DNA of 64,000 nucleotides from Desulfitobacterium chlororespirans DSM 11544 (GCF_900143285.1 NZ_FRDN01000003.1:496001-560000), one strand, 5' to 3'. Counted from the first letter of the stretch, positions 45,687 to 54,667 are shown. Notes: generated by a model from the sequence alone, not told the origin. Numbers and translations are program-made.

Positions 45687-46589
45687 CTAAGCCACTGCCG
45701 CCGCAAGAACGATGGATAGATACTTTTCTTCAGCCGTAGATCCCCGGGAGGTTACCACCACAGGAACCCTGGCTCCCACAATGAACCCGGCCATTTTCGC
45801 CTGAGCCGAACAAAGCAGGCATTTTCCCAAGATATTCCCCGCCGTAATGTTGGGCATCAGCAAAATATCCGCATCACCGGCTACCGGGCTTTGATAGCCT
45901 TTTAAGCGGGCAGCTTCTTTACTCATGGCTAAATCATAAGAGATCGGTCCCTCGACGATACAGTCCATTAGTTCACCTGAAAGATTCAAGGCCTTAAGTT
46001 CTGCCGCATCCACCGTTTCCGGCATCTTGGGATTGAGGGTCTCCACTGCCGCCAGTACCGCTGCCTTGGGCTTTGCATACCCCAGGACATGCAGAATATG
46101 AACCGCATTTTCTAAAATATGCCTTTTCTGTTCCAGGTCGGGGTAGGTGGCCATTCCGCCATCGGTCATGACGACCAGCTTGTGATAATTGGGAATTTCT
46201 TTGAACGCTATATGCGACACGATCTTCCCTGCCCGCAAACCTTTTTCTTTATCGACAACCGCTCTCAGCAACTCACCGGTCTGCAGCTTGCCCTTCATGA
46301 TAATATCCGCCTGCCCCTGATGAATTAACTCCACACCCTTGTAGGCGGCCCCTTCGTTATCCAGGGCTTCAATAACCTGAAACGCACCGGCATCTTCCTG
46401 CAGACCTTTCAGCACTTCCCTTATCCTATCCGGATTTCCGATCAGCAGCGGTTCCGCTATAGCGTTTCTGCGGGCCTGGATAACCGCCTCCAGGGTGTGT
46501 TCATCATCGGCGGCTACCACTGCCATGCGTTTTCTGTCCTGAGTGGTCTGCACTTTGGCGATAAGCTCCGCAAAATTTTTGATGGCCAT
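45687..46589 (-). CDS. ptb: Phosphate acyl- (butyryl-)transferase
   Basis: The 300-residue protein is a PTA/PTB-family phosphate acyltransferase, converting acyl-CoA plus phosphate to acyl-phosphate. Family blocks are VVAADDEHTLEAV, ADIIMKGKLQTGELLRAV, GPISYDLAMSKEAARLKG and ADILLMPNITAGNIL. It is last in an operon with iorAB and a butyrate-kinase gene, so the physiological acyl group may be an aryl-acetyl or branched acyl group and not butyryl. The ptb symbol is by family. Confidence 0.9.
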   Translation of the reverse strand: MAIKNFAELIAKVQTTQDRKRMAVVAADDEHTLEAVIQARRNAIAEPLLIGNPDRIREVLKGLQEDAGAFQVIEALDNEGAAYKGVELIHQGQADIIMKGKLQTGELLRAVVDKEKGLRAGKIVSHIAFKEIPNYHKLVVMTDGGMATYPDLEQKRHILENAVHILHVLGYAKPKAAVLAAVETLNPKMPETVDAAELKALNLSGELMDCIVEGPISYDLAMSKEAARLKGYQSPVAGDADILLMPNITAGNILGKCLLCSAQAKMAGFIVGARVPVVVTSRGSTAEEKYLSIVLAAAVA

Positions 46590-46613
46590 AACAGAACACT
46601 CCTCCCTTCTCTT

Positions 46614-46946
46614 TCAACCTATCGCGCCCAGAACATCCTCTATTTTCTCCTCGACTTGTTCGGCTTCCACCTGTCCGGCCATTTTGCCCTTGAATTCACC
46701 TTCATGGAAGAAAAGAATCTGCGGCACTCCCTTTAGGGAGAAACGTTGAAACAGCCCCTTTTCTTCTTCCACATCAACATAATAAAAACCAAATCTGCCT
46801 GCGTATTCCGGCTGCAGCTCTTCTAAAAGGGGGACCACTTCCTTGCAGACATGGCAGCTTTTCCTCGAAAAGATCACCAAACACGGTTCGCCTTTGTCGT
46901 AAATCACCTCTTCAAAACCGGTATCATCTAATGGCGATAAAGACAT
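46614..46946 (-). CDS. Thioredoxin-like protein
   Basis: The 110-residue protein has the thioredoxin fold pattern with the redox site C31-H-V-C34 (SRKSCHVCKE), an unusual CHVC in place of CGPC, and cis-Pro region KGVPQILFF. The start was set at 46946 (MSLSPLDD), with AGGAG eight bases upstream. It lies between the kinase and ptb genes, and thus in an operon with IOR. It may keep an oxygen- or thiol-sensitive enzyme reduced, or have a separate role; this is inferred. Confidence 0.88.
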   Translation of the reverse strand: MSLSPLDDTGFEEVIYDKGEPCLVIFSRKSCHVCKEVVPLLEELQPEYAGRFGFYYVDVEEEKGLFQRFSLKGVPQILFFHEGEFKGKMAGQVEAEQVEEKIEDVLGAIG

Positions 46947-47033
46947 CCTCATCACTCCTAAAATCAATTTGCCTGATGCCGCCCTTTTACAGCCGCATCC
47001 CTGTTCTCAATGGCCCAGCCTTGATCAACACAA

Positions 47034-48101
47034 TTACTCACTGTACACCCTTGCCTGCTCCTCTCCTCTCAGCACTCTTAGCGTACCTAAGGCTAAGGCT
47101 TCCATCTCATTCTCTCCCGACATGACGATCACCGGCGCCAGGAATTCCACCCGCTTCTTGATCCACGAAGTCAGCAGCTCCGAGTAAGCGATGCCCCCTG
47201 TAATAATAATGGCGTCCAGCTTCCCACAAACCACAGTGGCCAGCTCTCCTATTCCTTTCGCTACCTGATAGGCCATAGCTTCATAAACCAGCCTTGCTTC
47301 TTCGTTGCCGGCCAGGATCATGGCCTCGACCTCCCGGGCATCCGTAGTCTGCAGATAGGCTTTCAGTCCTCCGTTTCCACGCAGCTTTTTCTGCATGGTT
47401 TGTTCGTCGTACCGGTCGGCATAGCAAAGCTTGATCAGACTCTTACAGTGAACTCTCCCGGACCCCTCAGGAGAGAATGGGCCTTCGTCATCGGGGATGA
47501 CATCCACCAATTGCCCCTTCTCGTGAACATTTAAGGAGATGCCTCCGCCCAAATGGGCTACGATAAAATTCATATCCGTGTATTCCCGGCCCTGCTCATA
47601 GGCATATTTTATGGCCATAGCTCTTGTATTTAAGGCATGACTGGTGCTTGTCCTGGGTATTTCCGGCATCCCCGACAGACGGGCAATGGGTTTGAGCTCA
47701 TCCACCCGCACCGAATCATAGATATAGGCCGGAATTCCTGCCAAGCCCGCTATTTCATAAGCAAGCAATGCTCCTAAATTGGAAGCATGCTCCATTACGG
47801 GATGATTCGTCAAGGCATCCAGCATTTCCTGATTCACTTGATATGCACCCGATTTTACCGCCGGAAGCATCCCTCCTCTTCCCACAACGGCCGACAATTG
47901 ACCGGCCTCAACTCCGTGCTTACTCAGGCAAGCCAGAACAACCGCCTTTCTCATGGCAAACTGTTCCCGGACCTTGCCATATGGGGCCATTTCCTCCCGG
48001 GGATGATCCAGTGTTTCACAGAACAATTCTGCCTCGTCCTGATAGAGGGCTACTTTCGTTGAGGTCGAACCCGGGTTAATGGCCAGAATCTTAAATTCCA
48101 T
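47034..48101 (-). CDS. buk: Butyrate kinase family acyl kinase
   Basis: The 355-residue ASKHA-family enzyme transfers phosphate from acyl-phosphate to ADP. The N-terminal AINPGSTSTKVALYQDE is the phosphate-binding loop. VGRGGMLPAV, NFIVAHLGGGISLNVH and AIIITGGIAYSELL are other family segments. With ptb it forms the substrate-level ATP step after 2-oxoacid oxidation by IorAB. Substrate may be a branched or aryl acyl-phosphate. A 33-base gap separates it from the membrane protein upstream. Confidence 0.93.
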   Translation of the reverse strand: MEFKILAINPGSTSTKVALYQDEAELFCETLDHPREEMAPYGKVREQFAMRKAVVLACLSKHGVEAGQLSAVVGRGGMLPAVKSGAYQVNQEMLDALTNHPVMEHASNLGALLAYEIAGLAGIPAYIYDSVRVDELKPIARLSGMPEIPRTSTSHALNTRAMAIKYAYEQGREYTDMNFIVAHLGGGISLNVHEKGQLVDVIPDDEGPFSPEGSGRVHCKSLIKLCYADRYDEQTMQKKLRGNGGLKAYLQTTDAREVEAMILAGNEEARLVYEAMAYQVAKGIGELATVVCGKLDAIIITGGIAYSELLTSWIKKRVEFLAPVIVMSGENEMEALALGTLRVLRGEEQARVYSE

Positions 48102-48132
48102 AGGCTGTTCCCATCCTTTATCTTGTTTATCC

Positions 48133-48798
48133 TTAAGCCGCGGTTTCCGGATCAGCCGGCTTTTGCTTCTTCGCTAAAGCTAGCAGAGCTCCCAAAGCAA
48201 TCGATAAAAACGCGGAAGCCAGGACTCTATATTCACCGGGCAGCAAGAAAACCACCGTGTGGGCGGGTATCCAGAAAAACGGGCAGGTCTTCAGCCAGCT
48301 GAATTCCACCAAAGAGTTCCAGTCATTTTTCCTGATCAAAGAGCTCAGGGTCACCTTGCCCTTCTGCTCTGTCTTGGCATCAATGAACAGATCCGTAAAT
48401 CGATGAAACACCATCATCATCGGTCCAAAGGTTACATTCATCAGCACGCTTCCCAAAAACGCCTGCGCCGGCAGCGAGTCCTGAAAGGGCAGCATCCCCA
48501 AACTTTGAGCCGCTGCCGTACCGCCCATATAGACCGTAAAGACCAGGGTAATCATCAGACCGATGATCCCCCAGACCATAACCCGGTAGAACAAGCCCTT
48601 GGGGATACTCCACTCCCCCCTGAGCATTCTTATTCCCAATAAGTCGCCCATTGTTGCCAGGACGGCAAATTTAACAAATCCGCCCGCATAAGGATGGTCC
48701 CCTGTCACCCTCATAAATACGGCTCTGGAATCAGGCACCGCCAAAATAAGAATCCAAATCAGCAGCCCCAAGCCCCATACATAATCGCCCCGTTTCAT
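48133..48798 (-). CDS. Mpv17/PMP22-like membrane protein (tentative)
   Basis: The 221-residue protein has about five hydrophobic segments. The C-terminal part has NDWNSLVEFSWLKTCPFFWIPAHTVVFLLP, a pattern resembling the Mpv17/PMP22 motif W-P-x-Q-x-x-NF-x-x-VP-x-x-R region of eukaryotic small channel proteins (described by key residues W, C, P, F, P). The start was set at 48798 with AAGGGG eight bases upstream. It is conserved within the operon between iorB and buk, so a role in passage of acid products or in membrane association is possible but unproven. Confidence 0.55.
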   Translation of the reverse strand: MKRGDYVWGLGLLIWILILAVPDSRAVFMRVTGDHPYAGGFVKFAVLATMGDLLGIRMLRGEWSIPKGLFYRVMVWGIIGLMITLVFTVYMGGTAAAQSLGMLPFQDSLPAQAFLGSVLMNVTFGPMMMVFHRFTDLFIDAKTEQKGKVTLSSLIRKNDWNSLVEFSWLKTCPFFWIPAHTVVFLLPGEYRVLASAFLSIALGALLALAKKQKPADPETAA

Positions 48799-48810
48799 TC
48801 TCAATACCCC

Positions 48811-49380
48811 TTAAACCAAGCTCATTCCCACTTCAAGGGCTTGGATATTCAACTCCGCCAATTGAGGCTTCACATTATCCCGGATAATTTTGGCCCAGTC
48901 GATGGCCTTGAGATTCATGGCTGTGATGATCGTGCCTAATAAAATAACATTCATGACCTTGGGATTACCCAGGGCTTCAGCTTGTCGGGCCGCATCAATG
49001 ACTGTGGTCCGAACTCTGCCGGAAAGCTCTTCTATTATACCGGCCGGATAATCCGCTTTGCCGGTGATAATGGGCATGGAGGGAATTTCGAAATCATTGA
49101 CAACGACTTTGCCCTCCGGTTTCAAATACTTCAGCCACCTTAAGGCTTCCATCTTCTCAAAAGCCACCAGCATATCCGCTCCTCCGACTTCGATCACCGG
49201 CGCTTCCACCTTCCCGCCATATCTTACCTGGGAGGAAACCGAGCCGCCCCGCTGGGACATTCCGTGGATCTCGCTCATTTTGACATCATATCCGGCTTCC
49301 AGCAGACCTGCGGTCAGAAGCTTGCTGGCCAGGATGGTTCCCTGCCCCCCTACTCCGACTAAAAGAATGCTCTTTGTCAT
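48811..49380 (-). CDS. iorB: Indolepyruvate:ferredoxin oxidoreductase, beta subunit
   Basis: The 189-residue protein is the gamma-type domain subunit of 2-oxoacid:ferredoxin oxidoreductases. It shows ILLVGVGGQGTILASKLL near the N-terminus, EIHGMSQRGGSVSSQVRYG and the C-terminal helix region. With IorA it oxidises aryl-pyruvates (indolepyruvate, phenylpyruvate) to aryl-acetyl-CoA, reducing ferredoxin. Its ATG overlaps the iorA stop by four bases (49377-49380). Confidence 0.95.
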   Translation of the reverse strand: MTKSILLVGVGGQGTILASKLLTAGLLEAGYDVKMSEIHGMSQRGGSVSSQVRYGGKVEAPVIEVGGADMLVAFEKMEALRWLKYLKPEGKVVVNDFEIPSMPIITGKADYPAGIIEELSGRVRTTVIDAARQAEALGNPKVMNVILLGTIITAMNLKAIDWAKIIRDNVKPQLAELNIQALEVGMSLV

Positions 49381-51164
49381 TTACCTTCCACCTTTCCAAT
49401 CGCTTTAACCGGACATACCTGAAGGCAGATCCCGCAGCCCACGCATGAATTGGCATCGATAACCGCTTTTTTGCGGCTTTTATCAAAGGAAATGGCCGGA
49501 CAGCCGGGCCTGATACAAGACTTGCAGCCCACACATTGGTCATGGTCCACCACACATTTGCTGGTAAAGACTTCCCTGAACTCCCGCTTATCCTCTTTGG
49601 ACAGCTTCTTCAAAACGCAAGGCCATCTGGCAATAATCACCGAAGCCTCCTCAAGGCTGAGCGCCCAATCGAAGGTCTCGTTCACCGCTTTCAGATCGTT
49701 GGGGTTAATCACCCGGACATTTTTGATTCCGCATACCTTGACCAGAGCTTCAATGTTAATGCCGACGGTTTCCTGCCCTTGTAAGGTATATCCTGAGCCG
49801 GGGTTCTCCTGATGTCCGGTCATCCCGGTTATGCGGTTATCCAAAATAACGTTGATGGTCTTGCTGCCATTGAAGGTCACATCGATCAGGGAATTGATTC
49901 CCGTATGGAAGAAGGTCGAATCTCCGATGACCGAAACCACTCTCATCCGGTTGTTTTCCATCATATTAAAGGCCTGCTGGGCACCATGACCCACACTTAT
50001 GCTTGCCCCCATACAGATATTGTGATCCATGGCATTGTAAGGCTCGGCATAGCCTAAGGAATAACAGCCGATATCCCCCGAGATCATCACATTCCTGCGT
50101 TTGCCGATCTCATAGAAAAAGCTTCGGTGCGGACAGCCGGCGCAAAGTGCAGGGGGCCTGGGAACCACTTTGCCCTGACCATAGTCAGGCACCGGATAGG
50201 TTTGACCAAAAACAGCCTTGCGGATGACATCCGGGAGCATTTCCCCATAGGCCGGGAAGAGTTCTTTTCCCAAACACTTAAACCCGAGGATTTTAACCTG
50301 TTCTTCAATATAAGGGTCATTCTCTTCAAGCACATAGATGGTTTCAACCTTACCCGCAAACTCGCGGATTTTCCCGGCGGGGAGCGGATTGGTAAATCCC
50401 AGCTTCAAATAAGAGACGGAATCGCCGAACACCTCTTTGGCATAGGAATAGCAAATTCCCGAGGCGATCACCCCGACTTTGGTATCATGCCATTCGATCC
50501 GGTTTACGGAAGTCCGGTCGGAAAAATCCTGCAGCTTTTTCATTCGTTCTTCCACCTTGACCCTTAGCTGCCGGGCATATAAAGGCACGGTGACATATTT
50601 GGGAATATTCCTGGTATAGGGCTTAAACCCAACCTCTTTCCTTTCCTGACATTCCACAATCCCTTTGGAATGACATACCCGTGTGGTCACCCTGACCATG
50701 ACCGGAGTATCATAGGTTTCGCTCAGTTCAAAGGCGGCTTTCGCCATATCCTTGGCTTCCTGGCTGTCCGCCGGTTCGAACATGGGAATCTTAGCGGCTT
50801 TGGCATAGTTGCGGTTATCCTGTTCATTTTGAGAAGAATGCTGTCCCGGTTCGTCGGCGGATATCAGCACCATCCCTCCGTTAATACCCGTATAGGCAAT
50901 GGTAAAGAGGGGGTCCGCCGCCACATTCACCCCCACGTGCTTCATGGACGCCATGGCCCTCGCCCCGGCCATTGAAGCGCCGAAAACTGCCTCTAAAGCG
51001 ACTTTCTCATTGGTCCCCCACTCGGCCAAAACCTCTTCTTTATATAGCGCTAAGTTCTCCAGAATTTCCGTACTGGGTGTCCCCGGATAAGCAGAAGCGT
51101 ATTTAACTCCTGCTTCGTAAGCCCCCCGGGCAATGGCTTCATTTCCCGTAAGTAATTTCTTCAT
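49377..51164 (-). CDS. iorA: Indolepyruvate:ferredoxin oxidoreductase, alpha subunit
   Basis: The 595-residue subunit binds thiamine diphosphate and ends in a two-cluster ferredoxin domain. GNEAIARGAYEAGVKYASAYPGTPSTEI lies at the N-terminus. CAGCPHRSFFYEIGK and the TPP motif GDIGCYSLG follow, and the C-terminus has CVGCKSCIRPGCP and CVGCGICLQVCPVKA. It is the first gene of a six-gene operon. A sigma-54 promoter and a long palindrome lie upstream. GGAGTC stands at the right distance before the ATG. Confidence 0.95.
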   Translation of the reverse strand: MKKLLTGNEAIARGAYEAGVKYASAYPGTPSTEILENLALYKEEVLAEWGTNEKVALEAVFGASMAGARAMASMKHVGVNVAADPLFTIAYTGINGGMVLISADEPGQHSSQNEQDNRNYAKAAKIPMFEPADSQEAKDMAKAAFELSETYDTPVMVRVTTRVCHSKGIVECQERKEVGFKPYTRNIPKYVTVPLYARQLRVKVEERMKKLQDFSDRTSVNRIEWHDTKVGVIASGICYSYAKEVFGDSVSYLKLGFTNPLPAGKIREFAGKVETIYVLEENDPYIEEQVKILGFKCLGKELFPAYGEMLPDVIRKAVFGQTYPVPDYGQGKVVPRPPALCAGCPHRSFFYEIGKRRNVMISGDIGCYSLGYAEPYNAMDHNICMGASISVGHGAQQAFNMMENNRMRVVSVIGDSTFFHTGINSLIDVTFNGSKTINVILDNRITGMTGHQENPGSGYTLQGQETVGINIEALVKVCGIKNVRVINPNDLKAVNETFDWALSLEEASVIIARWPCVLKKLSKEDKREFREVFTSKCVVDHDQCVGCKSCIRPGCPAISFDKSRKKAVIDANSCVGCGICLQVCPVKAIGKVEGK

Positions 51165-51273
51165 GAACAGACTCCTTTTTGCTTTTTAAATCCTTTTAAC
51201 AGTACTGCCGATACATCGTCCCCCCAAGTCCTTCCCTTCTTTCACTCCGGATTTATCCCCTTATCCATTAAAT

Positions 51274-51291
51274 AAGCAAAAATCATGCCAA
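51274..51291 (-). promoter_or_regulatory. Sigma-54 (-24/-12) promoter of the ior operon
   Basis: On the minus strand the site reads TTGGCATGATTTTTGCTT, with GG and GC separated by ten bases, matching the RpoN consensus YTGGCACG-N4-TTGCW at nearly all positions. It is about 110 bases upstream of iorA and next to a sigma-54 activator gene. Confidence 0.92.
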
Positions 51292-51301
51292 AAAGAGAAT
51301 C

Positions 51302-51323
51302 AAAAAAAACAGGCCTAAAACCT
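51302..51323 (-). terminator. Probable terminator of the sigma-54 activator gene
   Basis: CAGG and CCTG form a short stem followed on the minus strand by eight T residues. It lies about 90 bases after the activator stop, and just upstream of the sigma-54 promoter. The stem is weak, so confidence is moderate. Confidence 0.5.
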
Positions 51324-51363
51324 GCACTTTCTCACCAACCCTATGAGGTATCCCCAAAAATAC

Positions 51364-51400
51364 GTTCAAAAAATTAGACATAGTATCTAGTTTTTTGAAC
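51364..51400. promoter_or_regulatory. Long palindrome, probable activator-binding site (UAS)
   Basis: GTTCAAAAAATTAGA (51364-51378) and TCTAGTTTTTTGAAC (51386-51400) are inverted repeats with a single mismatch around a seven-base centre. The centre is about 105 bases upstream of the -12 box of the ior promoter, the usual place for an enhancer site of an AAA+ activator. Confidence 0.82.
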
Positions 51401-51409
51401 ATCGACTTC

Positions 51410-53284
51410 TTACCTGTCCTCTTTCTTGTTAAGACGTTTATTGGATTTGTTCCATAAGGAAGCCCGGCTGATCCCTAGCCGTTTCGCAATTTCATTTTTA
51501 CTTAAACCCTTCTCCATAAGCAGATCAATCACTTTTGTTTCCACATAGCGGTTGATTTCTTTGAGATCAATAAACCCTTCCTGCAAAAACTCAGTGTTTT
51601 TGGGCCAAGGTCCGGGATTTATATCCAGTTCGCCAAAAATAGCATAACGTTGAGCATTGTTCCGCAATTCCCGGACATTGCCGGGCCAGGTATAGGCTTT
51701 TAATGCCTCCGCCAATTCATCATCGATGATTAAACCGGAGGCTCCCTCCAAATTCGAGAGATAATGCTTAAAAATCGGCACAATATCCATCTCCCTTTCC
51801 CGCAGGGGAGGAATCTTCAGTTCCAAAATACTTAACCGATAGAATAAATCCCTTCTGAAATTCCCCTCCTCCATCTTCATGAGCAAACTCTCATTAGCCG
51901 CAGAGATAATGCGGACATCCAAGGGAATCACATAATCCGAACCTATCCTCATCAGCTCTTTCTCCTCCAGGACACGCAAAAGCTTGGCCTGAAGTGCCGG
52001 AGAGACGCTATTGATCTCATCCAGGAACACGGTTCCTCCATGAGCAAGTTCAAATAATCCCGGTTTACCTCCTTTTCTGGCACCGGTAAAGGCGCCTTCC
52101 TCATACCCGAAGAGCTCACTCTCCAGCAGACTTTCCGATATGGCCGCACAGTTAATGGCCACAAAGGGTTCGTCCTTTCTGGCACTGATATTATGCATGC
52201 TTTGGGCAAACATCTCTTTGCCGGTGCCGCTTTCCCCGTAGATCATCACCGTAACGTCCGTTAGCCCGATCTTGATCCCTTTGGCTACCGTCCCTTTCAT
52301 CACCGGATCCCAGGCAATAAGATCGTCAAAATGATACTTTGCCCTAAGTCCCTTTTTATTGAGCTCATAGCGTATTTTCTTTTCGAGGTTCTGCAGCTTC
52401 GTAATATCCTGAAAAGAACACAGCATTCCCCTGACCTGACCGTCCACTTCTAAACGCGAGGTATTGGCAGTGATCACAAGGCCGTTCAGATTAATAATCT
52501 CATTCGCCTTATTGCCTGAACCCTTGACCATAAAGCCGAGCTCAGGAAAAACCTGATCCAACCGCTCCCCGATCAGCGGATTTCTCTCACCTTTGAGCGT
52601 GGCCTTCACCTTTTCATTGCAATGGATAATCCGGCCTTCCTGATCGACGGCCAAAACCGCATCATGAACTCCATCCAAGGTTTTTTTCAGCACTTCGTTT
52701 TTGTATTTTTGTTCATAGAGATTATCAACGAGTTCCCAGGCCGAGGTCATAATCTCGTTGATCGATTCCTTGCCGGCGCTGATGGGAACATACTTCAAGC
52801 CGAATTTACGGGCGAACCGGCAAGGAATGCCGCCTCCCACAATGACCACCTCCGCAGGGGCGGCAGCATACTTAAAGACCTTGTCTTCAATAGCCTCCAG
52901 AGAAGCGAATTCTTCAATGGTCACTCTGGCCTGAATCATTTCCCGCCACTCCTCGTAAGCGAAGGACTCTAAATCGGAAATGACCAGCACCACATGGCGG
53001 CTGATCTTTTGCGCCGACTTAATGGCGGCTAAGATATCCAGGGTGTTTATTTTAAACTGAATTACCGGAACGCTGACTTTGCCGAGAGTATGGCGATAAC
53101 CGCCGCTTCTGGCGATAATCACCTTGGCTCCCCTTTTTTCCAGAAGCCGGCCTTGCTCTTCAATTTTTTCAAAGTCCAGGATCTCAATCAATATCCTCCC
53201 CTGACGGACATCCTCTCTGTAAAGCTCTTCAATTCTCTGTTTTAGTTCCCTATTATTGGCTATAATTCCTATTTTTTGCTCCAT
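51410..53284 (-). CDS. Sigma-54-dependent activator with PrpR-type sensor domain
   Basis: The 624-residue regulator has an N-terminal PrpR_N-like region (about 1-180), a PAS domain (about 200-300) and an AAA+ domain. The latter has Walker A at 350-357 (GESGTGKE), GAFTGA at 397-402 (sigma-54 contact) and Walker B in GGTVFLDEIN. The C-terminal helix-turn-helix is of Fis type (SKNEIAKRLGISRASLWN). PrpR_N domains sense short-chain acyl metabolites such as 2-methylcitrate. Its target is most likely the divergently placed iorA promoter region downstream. Its gene follows glcF by 85 bases. Confidence 0.93.
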   Translation of the reverse strand: MEQKIGIIANNRELKQRIEELYREDVRQGRILIEILDFEKIEEQGRLLEKRGAKVIIARSGGYRHTLGKVSVPVIQFKINTLDILAAIKSAQKISRHVVLVISDLESFAYEEWREMIQARVTIEEFASLEAIEDKVFKYAAAPAEVVIVGGGIPCRFARKFGLKYVPISAGKESINEIMTSAWELVDNLYEQKYKNEVLKKTLDGVHDAVLAVDQEGRIIHCNEKVKATLKGERNPLIGERLDQVFPELGFMVKGSGNKANEIINLNGLVITANTSRLEVDGQVRGMLCSFQDITKLQNLEKKIRYELNKKGLRAKYHFDDLIAWDPVMKGTVAKGIKIGLTDVTVMIYGESGTGKEMFAQSMHNISARKDEPFVAINCAAISESLLESELFGYEEGAFTGARKGGKPGLFELAHGGTVFLDEINSVSPALQAKLLRVLEEKELMRIGSDYVIPLDVRIISAANESLLMKMEEGNFRRDLFYRLSILELKIPPLREREMDIVPIFKHYLSNLEGASGLIIDDELAEALKAYTWPGNVRELRNNAQRYAIFGELDINPGPWPKNTEFLQEGFIDLKEINRYVETKVIDLLMEKGLSKNEIAKRLGISRASLWNKSNKRLNKKEDR

Positions 53285-53369
53285 GCGCCCACCCTCCTAA
53301 GGAAAATCCCCTCATCATAGCACCGCCTTTTTTTGCCGCAATCTATGGAGGGGACTGTGTTTTAACGCA

Positions 53370-54662
53370 TTAACCTTCCGTCTGCCGGGTATTATCCGCC
53401 GCAAGGGCCTTATTCAATAATTCGGCCACATGCATACATTGAACTCCTTGCAGCTGATTGCGCTGCAAGCCGTCTTCGATTTGCATCAGACACGCCGGGC
53501 AGGAGGTGAGCATAATTTCCGCACCGGTGGCCTTAATATCCGCAATCTTTTTATCATTAATTTTTTTGGAGGTATCGTAATGATAGAGGCTGTATGACCC
53601 GGCCATACCGCAGCATTGCTCTGTTCCTGGCAATTCTGCAAAATAGTCCCCTGAGATTGCCCGGATAATCCGGCGGGGCTGCTCCCTTATCTTCTGCCCC
53701 CGTGCCAAATGGCAGGGATCATGATAGGTCGTCCTGGCTGCAATCTGTCCGATGTTCTGTTCCCATCCGTCAAGGCCCGCGACAAATTCATTAAAATCCT
53801 TGACTTTGGTCATAAGCTTCTGAGCCTTAGCCTGATAGCGGGCATCATCCTCAAGCAGCTCCGCAAATTCTTCCTTCCAGGCCAAGCCGCAGGAAGCGCA
53901 GGCCACAATCACCGCCTCAGCCTCCACATCGGCAAAAACATCCAGATTGGCTTTGGCTAAAGCAACCGCCGTATCCTTATCCCCGTTTACGCGGGCCGGA
54001 GTTCCGCAACAATGCTGTCTGGCGGGGATAAGGACATGGTAGCCCAGCTTGTTCAGCACCTCAACCACTGCCCGGCCGGCATCCACATAAAAATAATTCA
54101 TCATGCAGCCGGTAAAAAATGCCACTGTTCCCCGGGAACCCTTGCTCTCCGCCCTTTCCGGGAATTGCCCGCGCAGAGGGACCGGGGCGATAGGCTTTAT
54201 CATCCTTCTCCTATCTATGCCCATCGGCAGCCGGGGCAGCATTCCCTGCCCATGAGGTCCCGGGCGGAAAAGGAGCTTCTGAAATAAAGAGCCGCTTCTT
54301 AAGCCGATATGGAATATCCCCCGATTCTTCAGCGCTACACGAAAAATAAACTTTTTCAGGGGATGCATTCCCCGGCGTCTGACCAGCTCCGTCCGGGCAG
54401 CCTCAACTAATTTATCCACCCGCACCCCGCTGGGGCAATTGGCTACGCAAGCCTTGCACATCAGACATTGGGACATCAGCTCCGCAAAGGAATCCGTCAT
54501 CTCCATATCCTGCTTGAGCACTGTACGGATCAGACGCACCTTGCCCCGTGCCACTGTCGCCTCGGAAATGAGCTCGGCAAAAACCGGGCAGACATTCTGG
54601 CAGGACCCGCAGCGTGTACATTTAATCGCTTCTTTTTCCCACTGATCCCATGCTTCAGACAT
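53370..54662 (-). CDS. glcF: Glycolate/lactate oxidase iron-sulfur subunit, GlcF-like
   Basis: The 430-residue protein begins with two ferredoxin-like Fe-S motifs (CTRCGSCQNVCPVF and CLMCKACVANCPSG) and carries two CCG domains (CCGTPARV and CCGMAGSYS). It accepts electrons from the flavin subunit. The start was set at 54662, eight bases after GGAGAG. A GTG at 54671 overlaps the glcD stop and is less likely. It follows glcD directly, so the two form one complex. The natural substrate may be a 2-hydroxyacid, possibly one feeding IorAB. Confidence 0.92.
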   Translation of the reverse strand: MSEAWDQWEKEAIKCTRCGSCQNVCPVFAELISEATVARGKVRLIRTVLKQDMEMTDSFAELMSQCLMCKACVANCPSGVRVDKLVEAARTELVRRRGMHPLKKFIFRVALKNRGIFHIGLRSGSLFQKLLFRPGPHGQGMLPRLPMGIDRRRMIKPIAPVPLRGQFPERAESKGSRGTVAFFTGCMMNYFYVDAGRAVVEVLNKLGYHVLIPARQHCCGTPARVNGDKDTAVALAKANLDVFADVEAEAVIVACASCGLAWKEEFAELLEDDARYQAKAQKLMTKVKDFNEFVAGLDGWEQNIGQIAARTTYHDPCHLARGQKIREQPRRIIRAISGDYFAELPGTEQCCGMAGSYSLYHYDTSKKINDKKIADIKATGAEIMLTSCPACLMQIEDGLQRNQLQGVQCMHVAELLNKALAADNTRQTEG

Positions 54663-54667
54663 TGCCA

